From contig JAGUCH010000001.1 of NCBI GenBank assembly GCA_019096065.1, positions 10,664,001-10,728,000 on the forward strand: DNA of 64,000 nucleotides, read 5' to 3'. Below the pieces are notes generated by a model. The model made no database searches, was not told where the DNA came from, and saw only the letters and a program-made list of their open reading frames with translations. Below, piece after piece: positions 10,101 through 22,700 of this stretch. The stretch comes from Paracyclopina nana (taxonomy: Eukaryota; Arthropoda; Copepoda; Cyclopoida; Cyclopettidae). Numbering within the stretch: position 1 is the stretch's first letter; each line of letters opens with the position of its first letter. A program made the translations under genes and the position numbers.

Positions 10101-13100
10101 AAACTAATTGCGTCAAAATGACAATCATCATAATTTAGCTCAAGGTTAATAACAGCGAACTCGTGCATTTTCATTAGAGCAAAAACTAAGTGCGTGCAAA
10201 GTTTTTCAACGACAAAAATTAAAAAATATGAAGAGATGAAGATTTGGCAATAATTCCACCGCAATCATCACAGCAATTTTCCGGCCCATAGAGCAACAAC
10301 TTTCCTTATGGCCCGAGACTTTGGCCGTTTTTTTGCAACTGCAAACTCAATGGGGAAAACAGTGAAAGAAAGCTGCAACCAAGGATGATGATCGATTTTA
10401 GCCCGCCACACGCGCACACATGTCAAAAACAACCCGTTATTAGTCTGGTTATCAAGCAAAAGAATCTCCTTGGTCATGCATAATGATTCATTGATTATGT
10501 CACACTACTCTCTAATATTGGTAATGGAGTGATGCTGCTTATGTCCAAAGGGGGTTGATGCGAAAGCACACTGGGGTAAACGCGGACCAAATCTCCATGA
10601 CCCATTATGATTCATGCCTAAAAATACCTTTCACATTAACGTTTTTTTGCTGTAATAACGATCGCATTAGAAAATTAACGAGATTAGTGTGGTTTATATG
10701 AATCATTCTTGGTGGCTCACAAAAGCAGGCTTCGGTCTCATGGGAAAAATGGGCGTTGATCCCACAACAGCAACACCACACATAACATGGAAGATCTCGA
10801 AGAAGACGTTCGGTGGTGTTTTTTCAAAACAACAGCATAAAAGCCATATTATCACCAGCTTGTTTACGTAAGTGGGGGAAAATCAAGCGTGAAAGTTTGC
10901 GCATTGGCACTGTGAATGGGACCAATCACGTGGAAAGGGTTACGGGTGCCTATAAAAGTACTTTTGGCAGGGTGTCATGGACACAAAAATGGCATCATGA
11001 TGATGATTGTGCCAGAATGAAAATCGACCGCAAAAATGAGAGAGAGAGCTGCTGCTGCTGGGGTGTCAAATTCCCACAGAGCAGAGTAATATGCCACAAC
11101 GCTACGAGAGAGACGGAAGGAAGGAAGCAAGGCGACGAAGAAGACCACAAAAATAACATCCGAAATGAGAAACAATACAAACTTTTTCGCCTCCACCAAC
11201 TCGACTCGCAATTGTTGTTTTCCTGCTGTGAAGAAGACACTCCTCCACTTGATTTGAAAAGCCTCCTCCTTATTAAATTGCTGGCAAAATATGACGTACA
11301 AAAAGGCCACTTCTGGCAAAAAATGCCACTTTTGTGACCTCTATCTTACAAAAAATCAAAGCATGACTTTGACAGGTCCGATTATTTAGGTAAGCAGAAT
11401 CCTCTCCAGGCTAATTGAGTGTGAGTTGCCAAAAATGGCGGAAAAAAGCTGGAAGTAGTCTTTGCCAAATATGTGTGGTCAATGCTTTTTCGCGCCCTTG
11501 GCCAGCCATCTAATTGCCGTGGTCGAATCGTATAGTAAGTATACATGTAGTTGCCATTAAACTACATGATTAGAGAGATCAAATGCATTGTTTGCTTTCG
11601 CAGAACGAGAGGGGTGGTGGTGGTAGTTGTTGTTGTAGCAACGCGCTCAGTATGTATAAAGTGAAAAGCCATAAAGGGGGGGTTGTCGTTAGAAAGCAAG
11701 AGTAGTTCATGATATCTGATTTGCGATTGCAAAGTGGCACTTCCTCATTCCAGAGAAAAATCCCAAGAATCCGGATGGCTGCTGCAAGCCATCCAAAAGC
11801 TATATTATTGTGTTTTTCATCAAAAACGATAAGAGGAAATGACGTAACTTTGGCAACTAATCCCTTTTTCTGTACAATCGTTACAACAGCTCAGCAGTAT
11901 GAAGCCTCCACAACAGCAGGAGCAGGATTTTTCAATTTTTTTCAAAACGAGCCCCAAAGGAGCTCAATCCTTGTAGGCCTTGTCCCTGAACAAACATTTC
12001 TCCTTCCCCTTAGAAAGAGCATTTTTGCGCCAGAATTGTCATCTTCAGTTTACTCCCGAAAAGGGCAACCAGATAAACGTTCCTTTCTCCTGCATCATTT
12101 TTCAACTGAGGAAGGATTTTCAGTAATAAAGTTTCTTTTGCGTCTACTACATTTTTCCATGATAATAATAGTGTTCCATTTTATAACGACTCATCGTTAA
12201 AGGGTACATACCAGATAAATGTGCACATTGGGAAATGGTATTCTTTCAATCCTCTCTTTTCCATCAAAAGGAACTAGTGGATGAACAGTTTTGAATTTAG
12301 AAAGCCGATTTTTTCACACGTTTTCCCTCCGTGAAGTGTTGGTGAAGAGCGAATTCTGGCAGAAACCAACGAAGCATTTCAATCCTCTTATCGATGAGAC
12401 ATATACTATACCACCAATTTATGACTCAACTCTGCTCCCAAAGAATATTCCTTTGAGCCGGTTTCTTTTTCATATTTGGGTCATCAACCATCTCACCTTA
12501 ATTTTGACGTAACAAAAGAGGGAAGGAAGTCTTCAAGATAGCAAAACAAAAGGCTCAAGGGAAGCTTAATCAAGTATCCAGGATGAAGAAAGTCCTTTAC
12601 ATCAGTAGTAGCTACTTGTCTGTCTTCGCGTCGTCGTCCTTGAGAGGCTGAGTTCAGCAAGATGATTTCCATTTGAATCGACCCTTTTGGGCGAGGAGGA
12701 GTAGGAAGACAGGCATTAATGTCTTTGACAAGCTACCACATCCGAGGGGAGTAAAAACTAAAAGTGGCTTATTTATGCCACTATACTGCCACTGCTACGA
12801 GAGCTTGCCTCACTCATGAAGCACAGGGAGCTAAAGTTTTCCAAGGGTCACCCATGCTGGAGAATTGAACCATCCTGCAATGAGCCAATGCTGCAGCTCT
12901 ACAGCTTTTAATTGGAGAAAAATTGAAGTCCTATTTACCCCCAGTGCTCAACTACAGGGCTATGCTCTCTCATAATGGTCTGAGCCTTCAACAGCATGAA
13001 GATGTAGTACATTTGTGGAGACATTTTTCCCTCCATATTCATGCCCACTAACTGAAATTCATAGCTGCAAAATTGATGACTTTAAATTTCAAGGCTATGA

Positions 13101-16100
13101 GCAGGCAATCCAGGCTTGAAGGCTTGCGAAAAATGTCTGGAAAGACCACCTGATCCAACAACATTTCAGCCTTATACACAGCGTGCGTCGTGTAAATCCA
13201 AAACGCCAGCTGTTAATTTCTAGGCGCGTGCTTTCAGCCAATGCTACCCATTGGGAAGATGATCTACTTCTGTAGACAAATTCATCGTGTCCCTCATGCT
13301 TTGACATCACATCATCAAGGTCCATTAGCATTATTAACACGTTTTTCGAATAGGCCTAGCAGCTGGGTTTTTTCCAATCAGTGCCCTTTCAAATATGCAT
13401 GCGATTCTCGAGCTTGACAGGTGGATCAGCTATTAAACGGAATTGACAACGAAAGATTTTCAGTGACTGTCACCAACTGTTTTAACGCTTTTAGTAAGAG
13501 CAAAATGTAAAGTTGCATGGTAACTTTTGTGGTAAAAAGGCCCGCCAATGAGCCTTGCAGCACCAGTTCAATAAAGTCGAACCGATGAAAAGTTGCTTTA
13601 TGAGCTGACATTTTATGTACTTGTCTGCTTTTCAAATGTCTGATGGTTCCCAGTATACAGAACCACAGTTTGTATAAGTTACGTTTCTGGCCTATTTTGC
13701 GTGACTCTCCTTTTCGCGGGCTTTCGAGACGCGAAAGCCCGAGAGTTGCTACAGAAAGAAAGCCGCTTCTCAGTTCTCTTCTAACACTCGATCAGTGCAC
13801 AACATTTGGTACATGCAAGATTCATCGCTCGACCGCAATTGAGAGTAAGTTCACTGATACATATTTCCCTAATCTTATCATCCATAACGATACCCTTCTC
13901 TACTGAAACTGTTCAAAATTAACGAAGAATATAACTGCGCGTTGCGTTCTGCTAAAAACTTTCCACTCTGATGATGGCGTGAAATGAGGAAGGAACCCTT
14001 CATATGGTTAATGGACGAGATCCTCTCGCGCAGCTTGTTTCACTTTTTTGACACGTCATAGAGAAAATCCTATATCGACTACGAGGGAGGAAAGAGGAGA
14101 ACGTACATGGTATTCCAAGATACTACACACGTCTTGTCAAAACTAGTCATAACATGGTAGACTGAGTATTCTATTGTCCTGTCAACTCACACGCTAGCTC
14201 GATATCGTTAATTATGGGATGATTTGTATTCTCAACAAGCCAAACGTCCCGTCAAAGTCATAGGTGTCAACAACAAAAAGAAGACTATAAAAAGCATTCA
14301 AGTGCGAGGCTTACTTTTTAATTCTGCATTTATGCAAGCGCATCCCTACGCCTTTTGGGCGTGGGGTCATGAAAAGTTATATGGTATAACAAAGGCTATT
14401 ATTCCCTGAACTTGGGAAAAAGCCGTTAGAGAATTCAGCAAAGGGTAAAATTTGGCAAGTTTTACGACCGGCTTCGACCGATCAAGTCATGCAAATAAAA
14501 CCGAAGTTGTTGGCAATGCTGGTCCCTTTTTTGGCATCATGAAATGCAAAAAGGCTCTTTAAAAAATAAAAGAAATCCAAACGGAGATGTTTGAGCTACA
14601 ATCCAGCCATATTTCACCGCCACAAAAGATAGTAGTAGCATAATTAGCCCTCGCAAGAAAAGCCATTTTTCTTGAACAGACAACTTTCAAGAATCACGTC
14701 TTTTGCATGCAAAATAAAGTCTGGATTCTTCAGAAAAGTGGTAATCGGTCTCGTGGTGGTATCAAGCCTCAAAATGAAGGAGCTGCTTAAAGTCTAGACA
14801 GGAAATCAAGAAACGCGGCCGGATTGCATTTTGCAGACGCAAAAATAAGCCGAAAATTTCTATAAATTCACGCTTCGCTGCTCAGTTGCAATCTAGCTAT
14901 TTTCCCAATTCAGGAAAGAAAGCTTCGAAATTATTGCTTCAACTCGAGGTCGAAAAGTTGTAAGCTACTCGAGAGAGCCTTGTTGAAAGCACTATAGAAG
15001 AGGAAGCCTCACAAAATTTTAATTAGGCCTTCATAAAGGCTAAAATGAGGAGCTGGGTATTTAATATTTAACGAACGGGTTGTAGAACCTGAAATGACTC
15101 TCACCTTTTTTGCAACCTGTCTTGCATACATGATGAGTAGTGTGTATTGGCAAAGCCAATAAGAACTGTATTGCATCCTGTGGAAACTGTAGCAACGGTT
15201 TCAGGCTTTCACCTCCAGTTTAGACTATATTCATCAAAGCGTGTGAGTGTGCATCTTCTTCTTCTTCCCGAAAAAAGGCAGATATAGACAGAGTTTGCCT
15301 GGCTGCCATGGAATTCCACAGGAGGTATGATGCAAAAAATCTAATAGATGAACTAAGCTCGTGCCGTCCCTTTAAAAAGTTGCTGCGGAGGTCCAACAAA
15401 GCAAACTAATTTTGGCCCAGGTCCTGCAATTAAAAACTCTATCAAAACAGCATCACAACAACGGTTACATGTGTTGTTACATTATTTCACCAAATCCTTG
15501 CATCCCAGGTATATTGTAGTTAATGGCCCAAGGTAGGAGGAGGCGGTTAAATAGCGAATTAACTTTAGTTGTTTCTTCCCCGCAGGAAAAAGCCAGACGG
15601 TCCAAAGTGAGCAACGCTGAAACATTCTACACATTGGAAAAAGTTGGCAGACATGAGATATTGAGGTTTTACATGATAAATAGTAGCACAGCTTACCACC
15701 AATGTATTGCCTATAAGAGCCCAGTTCACTGGGAGATTGCATGGCGTTCCCTGATTTGAATTTTCCACCAGGAGTGTGCGTATTTGAGAGGTGCTGCCAT
15801 TATCAGTGAAATTGAGAAGCCTTTGCAAATGTAAACGTGATCTGCATCGTCCTTAGCTGAGAAAATTGCAAAATCCCTTGGGGCAAGATGAGCTCGATTT
15901 CCGCATAAAATCATTACATCTTGGCCTTTTTTCCTTTTCCATTTTTCTTGGCAGAAAGCTAGAAAAAAAAGAGTAGAAGAAGAAGACGGCAGCTTTTAAC
16001 AAGGCTGCGCAAAAGATTTTCCGTTAGTCCTTTAAGACAACAGAAATTAGAGCGAAAGTTTACCTTTTTGTCTCTTTGTGTCGTCGACGCAAAATCCCCT

Positions 16101-17107
16101 TTGCTGCTGCACTTTGTCTTTTCGTGTCCAGAGTTGGACTTCCGATAGTGGGATATTACAGAGTTATTTTTTCAGCCTGCAATTCTGACATTCATTTGTT
16201 TGAGGGAAGCCTCTGCCGCAGAAACCTTCGTTTTTCAAGCCACCCCAACTAAAAAGCATTTCAGCCAAAATAACTAATGGATAACTTTAATAAAGCGATA
16301 AAAGACAATGCGTTGACAAATTGTTAATGTAAAAATACAAGGAATTCAATTACCTCCATTCCCTGGCACTGTCGCAACATTTTCCACAATTTTCTTAATT
16401 GTCCAATTGTTGCGTCATGAAATTCAGTTAATTCACGCACACTCCAGCGCAGAGAGATGTTTGTTTTGATTTGTTGCTGCTGGGCTGAGTTGGTCCAAAC
16501 TCCACCAATGACTCTCTAAAACCGCCATAATAGGCTGTTCTCACTAACACAGCTGGTAGTTTGTTGTTATTAGGCTTTTTCCGTCTTTCGCCAACAAGGA
16601 AGGCGTACGCAACTAATTTTCCTGCAAGCTTTGGTGAGTAAAATTACAATAACAATTGCTCCCCCCTTTTTCCAGTGAGCCATTTTTTAGCTATTCTTGG
16701 TAAGCCATAAGGACATGGGTGTCAAAATGTGACAACGTTTCCACGACAGCAAAATGAGCTGTAGTCGGAAAAAAGGTAGTAAAAAAAGTGATGGTGACAT
16801 AAATTGGAAGATCAATGACTCCCCTTTAGATTACTCGAGGGTAAAAAAAAAGATTTTCGGCTGTCCCCTCTACTCATGTTTGCCTTCTTTGCTTGGGAAT
16901 CGGGGGCTCTCTTTTTGTCAGCAATACGTTCTGTCATTGTCACTCCATAAAGTGGCATCCTGGACCAAGAAAAGACTGAGTAGCATTAGCAAAAGAAAAG
17001 ACCTTAGTTAGCCGGAAAAGTGTCGTGAACGTCAGTCACAAAGATCAACCATTCCTCAATCGATTCTATGACCGAAATATAAGCACTCTCAGGGGAGAAT
17101 AATAGTT
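7110..17107. other. About 10 kb without recognisable genes
   Basis: AT-rich sequence with many short simple runs (for example GGT/GTT repeats near 11.6 kb). Open frames here (10813-11337 and 11709-12200 on +, 8212-8451 on -) have no recognisable domain and no convincing splice or promoter context. A 10-bp perfect hairpin occurs at 13717-13741. No tRNA, rRNA or transposase is seen. It may be intergenic or intronic regulatory DNA of the Dpr gene to the right. Confidence 0.5.
13717..13741. repeat. Short perfect GC-rich hairpin
   Basis: CGGGCTTTCG at 13717-13726 pairs perfectly with CGAAAGCCCG at 13732-13741 across a 5-nt loop. It does not match the histone 3' stem-loop consensus. Function unknown. 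Confidence 0.4.
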
Positions 17108-17293
17108 CCCTACCGCCTCAGCAAAAGTTAGACCCCAAGAAAAATCCCTGAGAGGTCGGGAAAAATTTGAGAACCGAGCAACTATTTTTCATCCGAGCGA
17201 AGCGAGGAAATGAAAAATGTGCAAGGTTCTCAAATTTTTCCCGACCTCTCAGGGATTTTTCGCGGGGTCTAACTTTTGCTGAGGGTGGTAGGG
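17108..17293. repeat. Long foldback hairpin (about 186 bp)
   Basis: A left arm of about 72 nt (CCCTACCG..CAGCAAAAGTTAGACCCC ... GGGAAAAATTTGAGAACC) is the near-perfect reverse complement of the right arm (GGTTCTCAAATTTTTCCC ... GGGGTCTAACTTTTGCTG..GGTAGGG). The inner part folds further (ATTTTTCAT/ATGAAAAAT). A MITE or foldback element is most likely. A hairpin small-RNA precursor is possible. It ends 5 bp before the inverted-repeat-bounded minisatellite. Confidence 0.75.
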
Positions 17294-17298
17294 ATACA

Positions 17299-18517
17299 TT
17301 TTTCTCTAACAGTAACCGAAAATCCCAGGTTAGTTAAAATTCCAAGAAAAGCTCGACCTACTTTTTTGATCCATCATAAAGTGACCAAAGTTGACTCGCG
17401 CAAGCACTCTCAACTCTCAAGTCTCAGCTGAGTAACCGTCTTACCAAGCTGAAGCTGATAGCTGATTGACGCCATTGCGCATTTTCAATATGTGTTCAAG
17501 CACCCGGCAGCGTCTCCCGAACCTGGCAGCGTCTCAAGCACCTGGCTGTGTCTCCTTCACCCGGCAGCGTCTTTTGCACCCGGCAGCATTTTTTGCACCC
17601 GGCAGCGTCTCCCGCCCCCGGCAGCGTCTCCCACACTCGGCAGTGTCTCCCGAACCTGGCAGCGTCTCAAGCACCTGGAAGCGTCTCAAGCACCTGGCTG
17701 TGTCTCCTTCACCCGGCAGCATCTCCCGCACCCGGCAGCATCTCCCGCACTCGGCAGCGTCTCACGCACCCGGCAGTGTCTCCCGAACCTGGCAGCGTCT
17801 CAAGCACCTGGAAGCGTCTCAAGCACCTGGCTGTGTCTCCTTCACCCGGCAGCATCTCCCGCACCCGGCAGCATCTCCCGCACTCGGCAGCGTCTCACGC
17901 ACCCGGCAGTGTCTCCCGAACCTGGCAGCGTCTCAAGCACCTGGCTGTGTCTCCTTCACCCGGCAGCGTCTCCCTCACCCGTCAGCGTCTCCCGCACCCA
18001 GCAGCGTCTCCCGCACCCGGCAGCGTCTCCCGCACCCGGCAGCGTCTCTTGCACCCGGCAGCGTCTCTTGCACCCGGCAGCGTCTCCCGCACCCGGCAGC
18101 GTCTCTTGCACCCGGCAGCGTCTACCGCACCCGGCAGCGTCTCTCGCACCCGGCAGTGTCTCCCGCACCCGGCAGCGTCTCCCGCACCCGGCAGCGTCTC
18201 CCGCACCCGGCAGTGTCTCCCGCACCCGGCAGCGTCTCCCACACCCAACCAAGTCTCCCACACCCAACCAAGCCTCCCGCACCCGGCAGCGACTCCCGCA
18301 CATTGTGGCTGCTAAATACTACGAATTGTGTGGGAAAAAAATTCGCCTGGTGATTTTTTTTCCCGGGAAAAAAATTCCCCTGGTTTATTTTTTTCCCAAT
18401 GCGTTTGTTTACATTTCGTTTTTCCTTATTATATGCTAGTATTGGTAGAGAAATAAACTGAGAACTATTTGGAAATTGAAACCTAACCAGGGATTTTCGG
18501 TTACCGGTAGAGAAAAA
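17299..18517. mobile_element. Unit bounded by 35-bp inverted repeats and carrying a minisatellite
   Basis: 17299-17333 and 18483-18517 are inverted repeats matching at 32 of 35 positions by eye (cores GTAACCGAAAATCCCAGG and CCAGGGATTTTCGGTTAC). Weaker similarity continues inward for about 20 bp. Between them lie the 19-bp minisatellite and two copies of a 34-bp imperfect palindrome of G3A7..T7C3 type at about 18331-18398. There is no obvious target-site duplication and no transposase frame. A non-autonomous DNA transposon that has captured or amplified a tandem repeat is the simplest reading. Confidence 0.6.
17493..18310. repeat. 19-bp GC-rich minisatellite, about 43 units
   Basis: The basic unit is CCCGGCAGCGTCTCCCGCA with many variants (CTGGCTGTGTCTCCTTC, AACCTGGCAGCGTCTCAAG, CCAACCAAGTCTCC). 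Landmark variants recur at exact multiples of 19: the CTGGCTGTG variant is spaced by 152, 133 and 114 bp, so higher-order units of 8, 7 and 6 repeats are present. No unit carries a stop, and 19 is not a multiple of 3, so long open frames appear on both strands as artefacts. The block is strikingly GC-rich within AT-rich DNA. Confidence 0.9.
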
Positions 18518-19720
18518 CTTTTCCCCCTCTCGTTCCTCTCAGCTCGCCGAAAGAATTGAAAGTTGAGTACATTTTCCCAAGACCAGAGCACATACACAAC
18601 GCAGCCTTAAAAAATGCTGAGATTTGCTGACTCGAGTGGCATTGTATTAAAACTCGGAGGCAACTTGCTGAGCCAACCCAGCTATTTCTTCCATTATCAT
18701 AACGAAGTGAAAAGGTGGAAAGGTTGAGAAAATGTGAGGTCTTTTGTCAGTGTGGTATCAGCTCGTAGCAGGTAAGATGTAGAAAAAGGAAGCAGCAGAA
18801 AATTGCTTTTCTTTTCAAAAAGAAGTGCGTGCATCATGAGGCTTGGCAGTTGGAGACCAAAACGCCAGTCACTATTACCCACACATATCTTCATTGAGGA
18901 CGAGAGGAAAGGACAAAAAGCATCATCATCTTTGTCGAGCTGATCAAAAGTAAAATCTTGCACCAAAGCCACTGTGGTTAGTCACACTGCAGCAGTTTTA
19001 CTCAGATGGTGCATCAGGTGCAACGCGCTTCAACATAGCCAAGTGCAATCTTAAAAATCTGTGTGGGTCTTTATTTTAGAGAGCACTTATATTCAAGTCA
19101 ATCTAAAATGGATTTCTTGGATTTGAATTTGTAGGTTTTTGTTTTTACTCACATAGCGCCAAATATTATTTCCACAGACATTTTTCAAAGGGAGTTAAAG
19201 AGCTGGCCTAAATTAACGTGCTTACGGTGATCCTGTTCCTCTGAAGCCTGAAGTAGACCTAACTTTGGATCATTTTGAGAATTTCAACCAGCAGGAGAAG
19301 CTTTTTGGTCAGTTCTTAGTGTCAAACTATCGACCGAATGTCAATTACTTCCACGGAGCTTTGAGATGAGTTCGTGTCGCAATGAGAGCTCACAAATCTC
19401 ATGGGGGCTCAAGATAAAGGCTTTCTTCGTCTGCTAAGCTAGGAATGTGGGACGGCTGAAACCCCACTCACTTCTACTATCCTTTGTTGGGCAAATGCAA
19501 ATGCGGAGAGCCCTTCAAAGGCCTTTCGGCCATCCTAGAGGTCAGCAGATACCTCTAATGAAAAAAGTTATGGATGACAAGGCTAGGGAATGTTATCATA
19601 CATATGTAGAAAGTAGAAACTACATCGATGCTTATACGAGAAGTGCTAGTATAGTGCGCTACACTATATAGCGCGTTTTATCCCTTATTGTCATTTCAAT
19701 AATTTTCTTTTTTGTTACAG
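18518..19720. other. Intergenic or 5' region of the first Dpr gene
   Basis: No gene is recognised. The signal-peptide exon at 19721 is preceded by an acceptor-like TTTTGTTACAG, so an upstream 5' UTR exon probably lies in this stretch or further left. I could not place it. Confidence 0.4.
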
Positions 19721-22700
19721 ATGAAGAAAAAATTCGACGTCGCATTTCCTCTGACCTGGCTTATACTTTTGCTCAAGCCTGAAAGCAGAGCTGCCGATTA
19801 CAAGGCTTTTCAGGGACAAGGTAAGCAAGTACTCCATTCTGATTTTTTTGGTATTCACGATGCATGTGTCCTTGTTGTAAGTCCCTACAAATTGGTCTTG
19901 GCTCGAGCTAAAAAAATTGTCTTGGTTGACACTGGAACCCATTTTTCAAACCCACGCAGAGGAGCTTTTTGGCAAAATAGGAGACGTTTGCTGCATGTGC
20001 ATACAAGGCACTTACCATAAGCTACTCCTGGCTAATTGAATTTTATGCACACTCTAGATTATCAAGGATATATGAATGCACAACAAGAGTTGGCTAGGAA
20101 GTTATTTGCTTCAACGGATAGGCTGTAATTGAGCTTTTATGCTATACTAGGTGCGGCAACGAGATATCACGTACACAGACTATCTGTTTTTCTCTTTGCT
20201 CAGGAAAGTCGCGTCGTAAAATGCAATTATTTCTTCTCAAGACGAGACAAAAACAAATTGTCTTCTGCACGATCACATTTTTCATGATCCGTCAAAAAGC
20301 TCAGGTCTTTGAATGGCCCTTTCGAAAACTTCAAAGGTGTGGCTTTAATAAGTTCTGCAGCAGTACAATTTTCATTTGACATTAATTAAAGACGTTTGAG
20401 GCATTTTAGCTAGCTGTGAGTACGTACGCGTCGACCCCTTATCGTGCTGTGCATTCGAGAAACAGAGCTCTACCTTGATCCTGTTGCGTGCAACGCTCAA
20501 ACCATGCCGACCTCAATTTGCATTGCTTGAGGCCACTAAAGGAATTATGGTTTCTTATTTGGCCGCCTGCGAGCAGAAGATTGAATAGTGATATAAACAA
20601 ATATTGACAGAAGTTGGGGGGAGAGCTCTCCTTTCACCCAGAAAGCTCATAATAGTAGCTGTAGTATGTGACACTTTTTCAAGAGGATCATCGTTCACTA
20701 TCAATTCTTTATGCTCTGAGTATTGGCATCTGGCAAACGACATGAAATATTGTGATTCTAGCTTTCAATGGCCTCTAGTTATCATTATAGCATGAGAAAG
20801 GGTTAGCAACATCCTACACATCAAAGAAAATGAGAAGAATCAAAGCTATCTTCTCAAAATGTGAGCCTCCAGCTAGTTGAAAAAAGATATTGGACTCTCT
20901 CCTATCTTCTTCTGGACATGTAGCATATACCACTTCATTTCGCCAGCTTTGAAGGCTTCGATTGAAATACTTTATCTTTATCTCGGTTGGTTAAACTTTT
21001 TTTGCTTCAGCAGCTCTACATTAGCTTTTACTCAGCCTTGGCTTTACATTCCTTACAATGATCACCCTTGACCTGCTTATTCAGCATGCTCAAAGACGAT
21101 CAGTTTTGTGTATGATGTACCTTGCTAAGATAATTGGATATTACCATGCATGCCAAGGGAATCCTGTTGTGACCTTTACTACTTTTGTAGTGAATTGCCA
21201 TGTAAGCCCTGGCTCTTACCAAAGAACAGTTAATCATGCAAAAAGCATCCATATGCAATGCAGATGCAGCACTATACCTATCAAGATTGCTGTCCATGCC
21301 ATAGTATAATTAGGGAAAAATTGGGGCCACACATTGTTGTTCCTCAATGCCTGTAAGCTAATACATCAATTGTACTGGTGTAGGGGAGCAACTGTATTCG
21401 TGGTAAGGGGCTTCCGATACGTACATTTTGTCGTTTTATTGCGACGAATTGTTTTTGAATTCAAGCGGGAAAACTGCTAGGCTTGCATGTTTGATATGTT
21501 TGTATCCTGAATTATTGATGAGCCAGCACTCTTCAGGCAAGGAACAAGAAGAAGAAGTCTGACGAGCTAAGCACGTGTATCGTAGCTTTAGCAACATGTT
21601 GATTATCAATCATTGCACACTGAGAAGGAAATCAAGTATCTTATGTTAGCTCGACGCGAACATGGAGGTCTGAGCACTAGGCAAAAATCCAATTACCATT
21701 TACACTGCGAGTACACGACTTTCTCCTAATTCTGCTCTGCGTCTTGATATTTTGAAAGGTTAGCCAAGTTGGAGTTGAGCTGATACAATATAGAATGGAT
21801 AGTTCCGTGATGGATCTTTCATGTTGCTTATGTGTGTGACATGAATTGTCTAGAGACACCCACATGATGGACTGCTGGTTACAGCAGTACAACCAACTCA
21901 AACATTTGGCCACTGAAGCAGCATGCATGCCACAGGCCTCCTCAAAGACCCATGAATGCGTGATGAGGAGGAAAATCGCGCCCCACTACAGCATTAAAAA
22001 GCCAAAAAGATCGCATCAGAGAATGCCAAACATGCCATCATCTTCGTGCATCACTTGTCAGCTGCTGCTGCTGCCCCAACAATATATGCAACTCAAAAAA
22101 GACTTTCATTTTCATGTACTAATGCCGTTCTTGCACGGCTCAGAAGTGAAACAATTCCAAAGACGGAATTAGGTTATGCCCATTAACTTTGATTAAGGAG
22201 TGTTCTAGCCTTATTTTACCTTTTACAACTATGTTATATAGTTGTGCGGTGCAATGAGCGTTTCATCATGGAAAACATCGCATAGTTGACTGATGATTAT
22301 TGTCTCATGAGCCTGCACAGGGATGGTGCACATTAAAGAAGGTCAAGCATGCTCTTAAGAAAGGCTCTTGCAGCTTCTGGGGAATAGCTTCTTGTGAAAG
22401 GTCACCAGCACCTCGAGTGAGAGAAGAATGATTTGGTGTATCCCAGTAAATGATAGCTTTCCCAGCTGGCTGCCCTGAGGCAAGTGTGATGAAGGTCAAC
22501 AAGCAAATGAATACTGCAAGTGTCGCCCAGTGCAAAGCTTCCACGGTGTAGAGACCTGTAAAAAGCGGCCATTCATGATAGCATCGAGGATCACTTCTAG
22601 TCTCATCAAGACTGATCCTAGAGAGGCTTCGGACTGATAAAAAATCCAGCAGCAACTAATGAGGATTCCAAAATGTTCAGATATTTGTGGCAAAGCCCAA

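Noticed and set aside
10813..11337. 174-codon open frame on +
   Set aside because: It begins with GTG, has no recognisable domain or splice context, and the opposite strand is equally open.
11709..12200. 163-codon open frame on +
   Set aside because: Composition looks random, no motif or promoter; chance frame in low-stop sequence.
17466..18439. Long overlapping open frames of 250-315 residues rich in SPAPGSVS-type repeats
   Set aside because: They are the 19-bp minisatellite read in several frames. The unit contains no stop and its length is not a multiple of three, so all frames stay open without selection.
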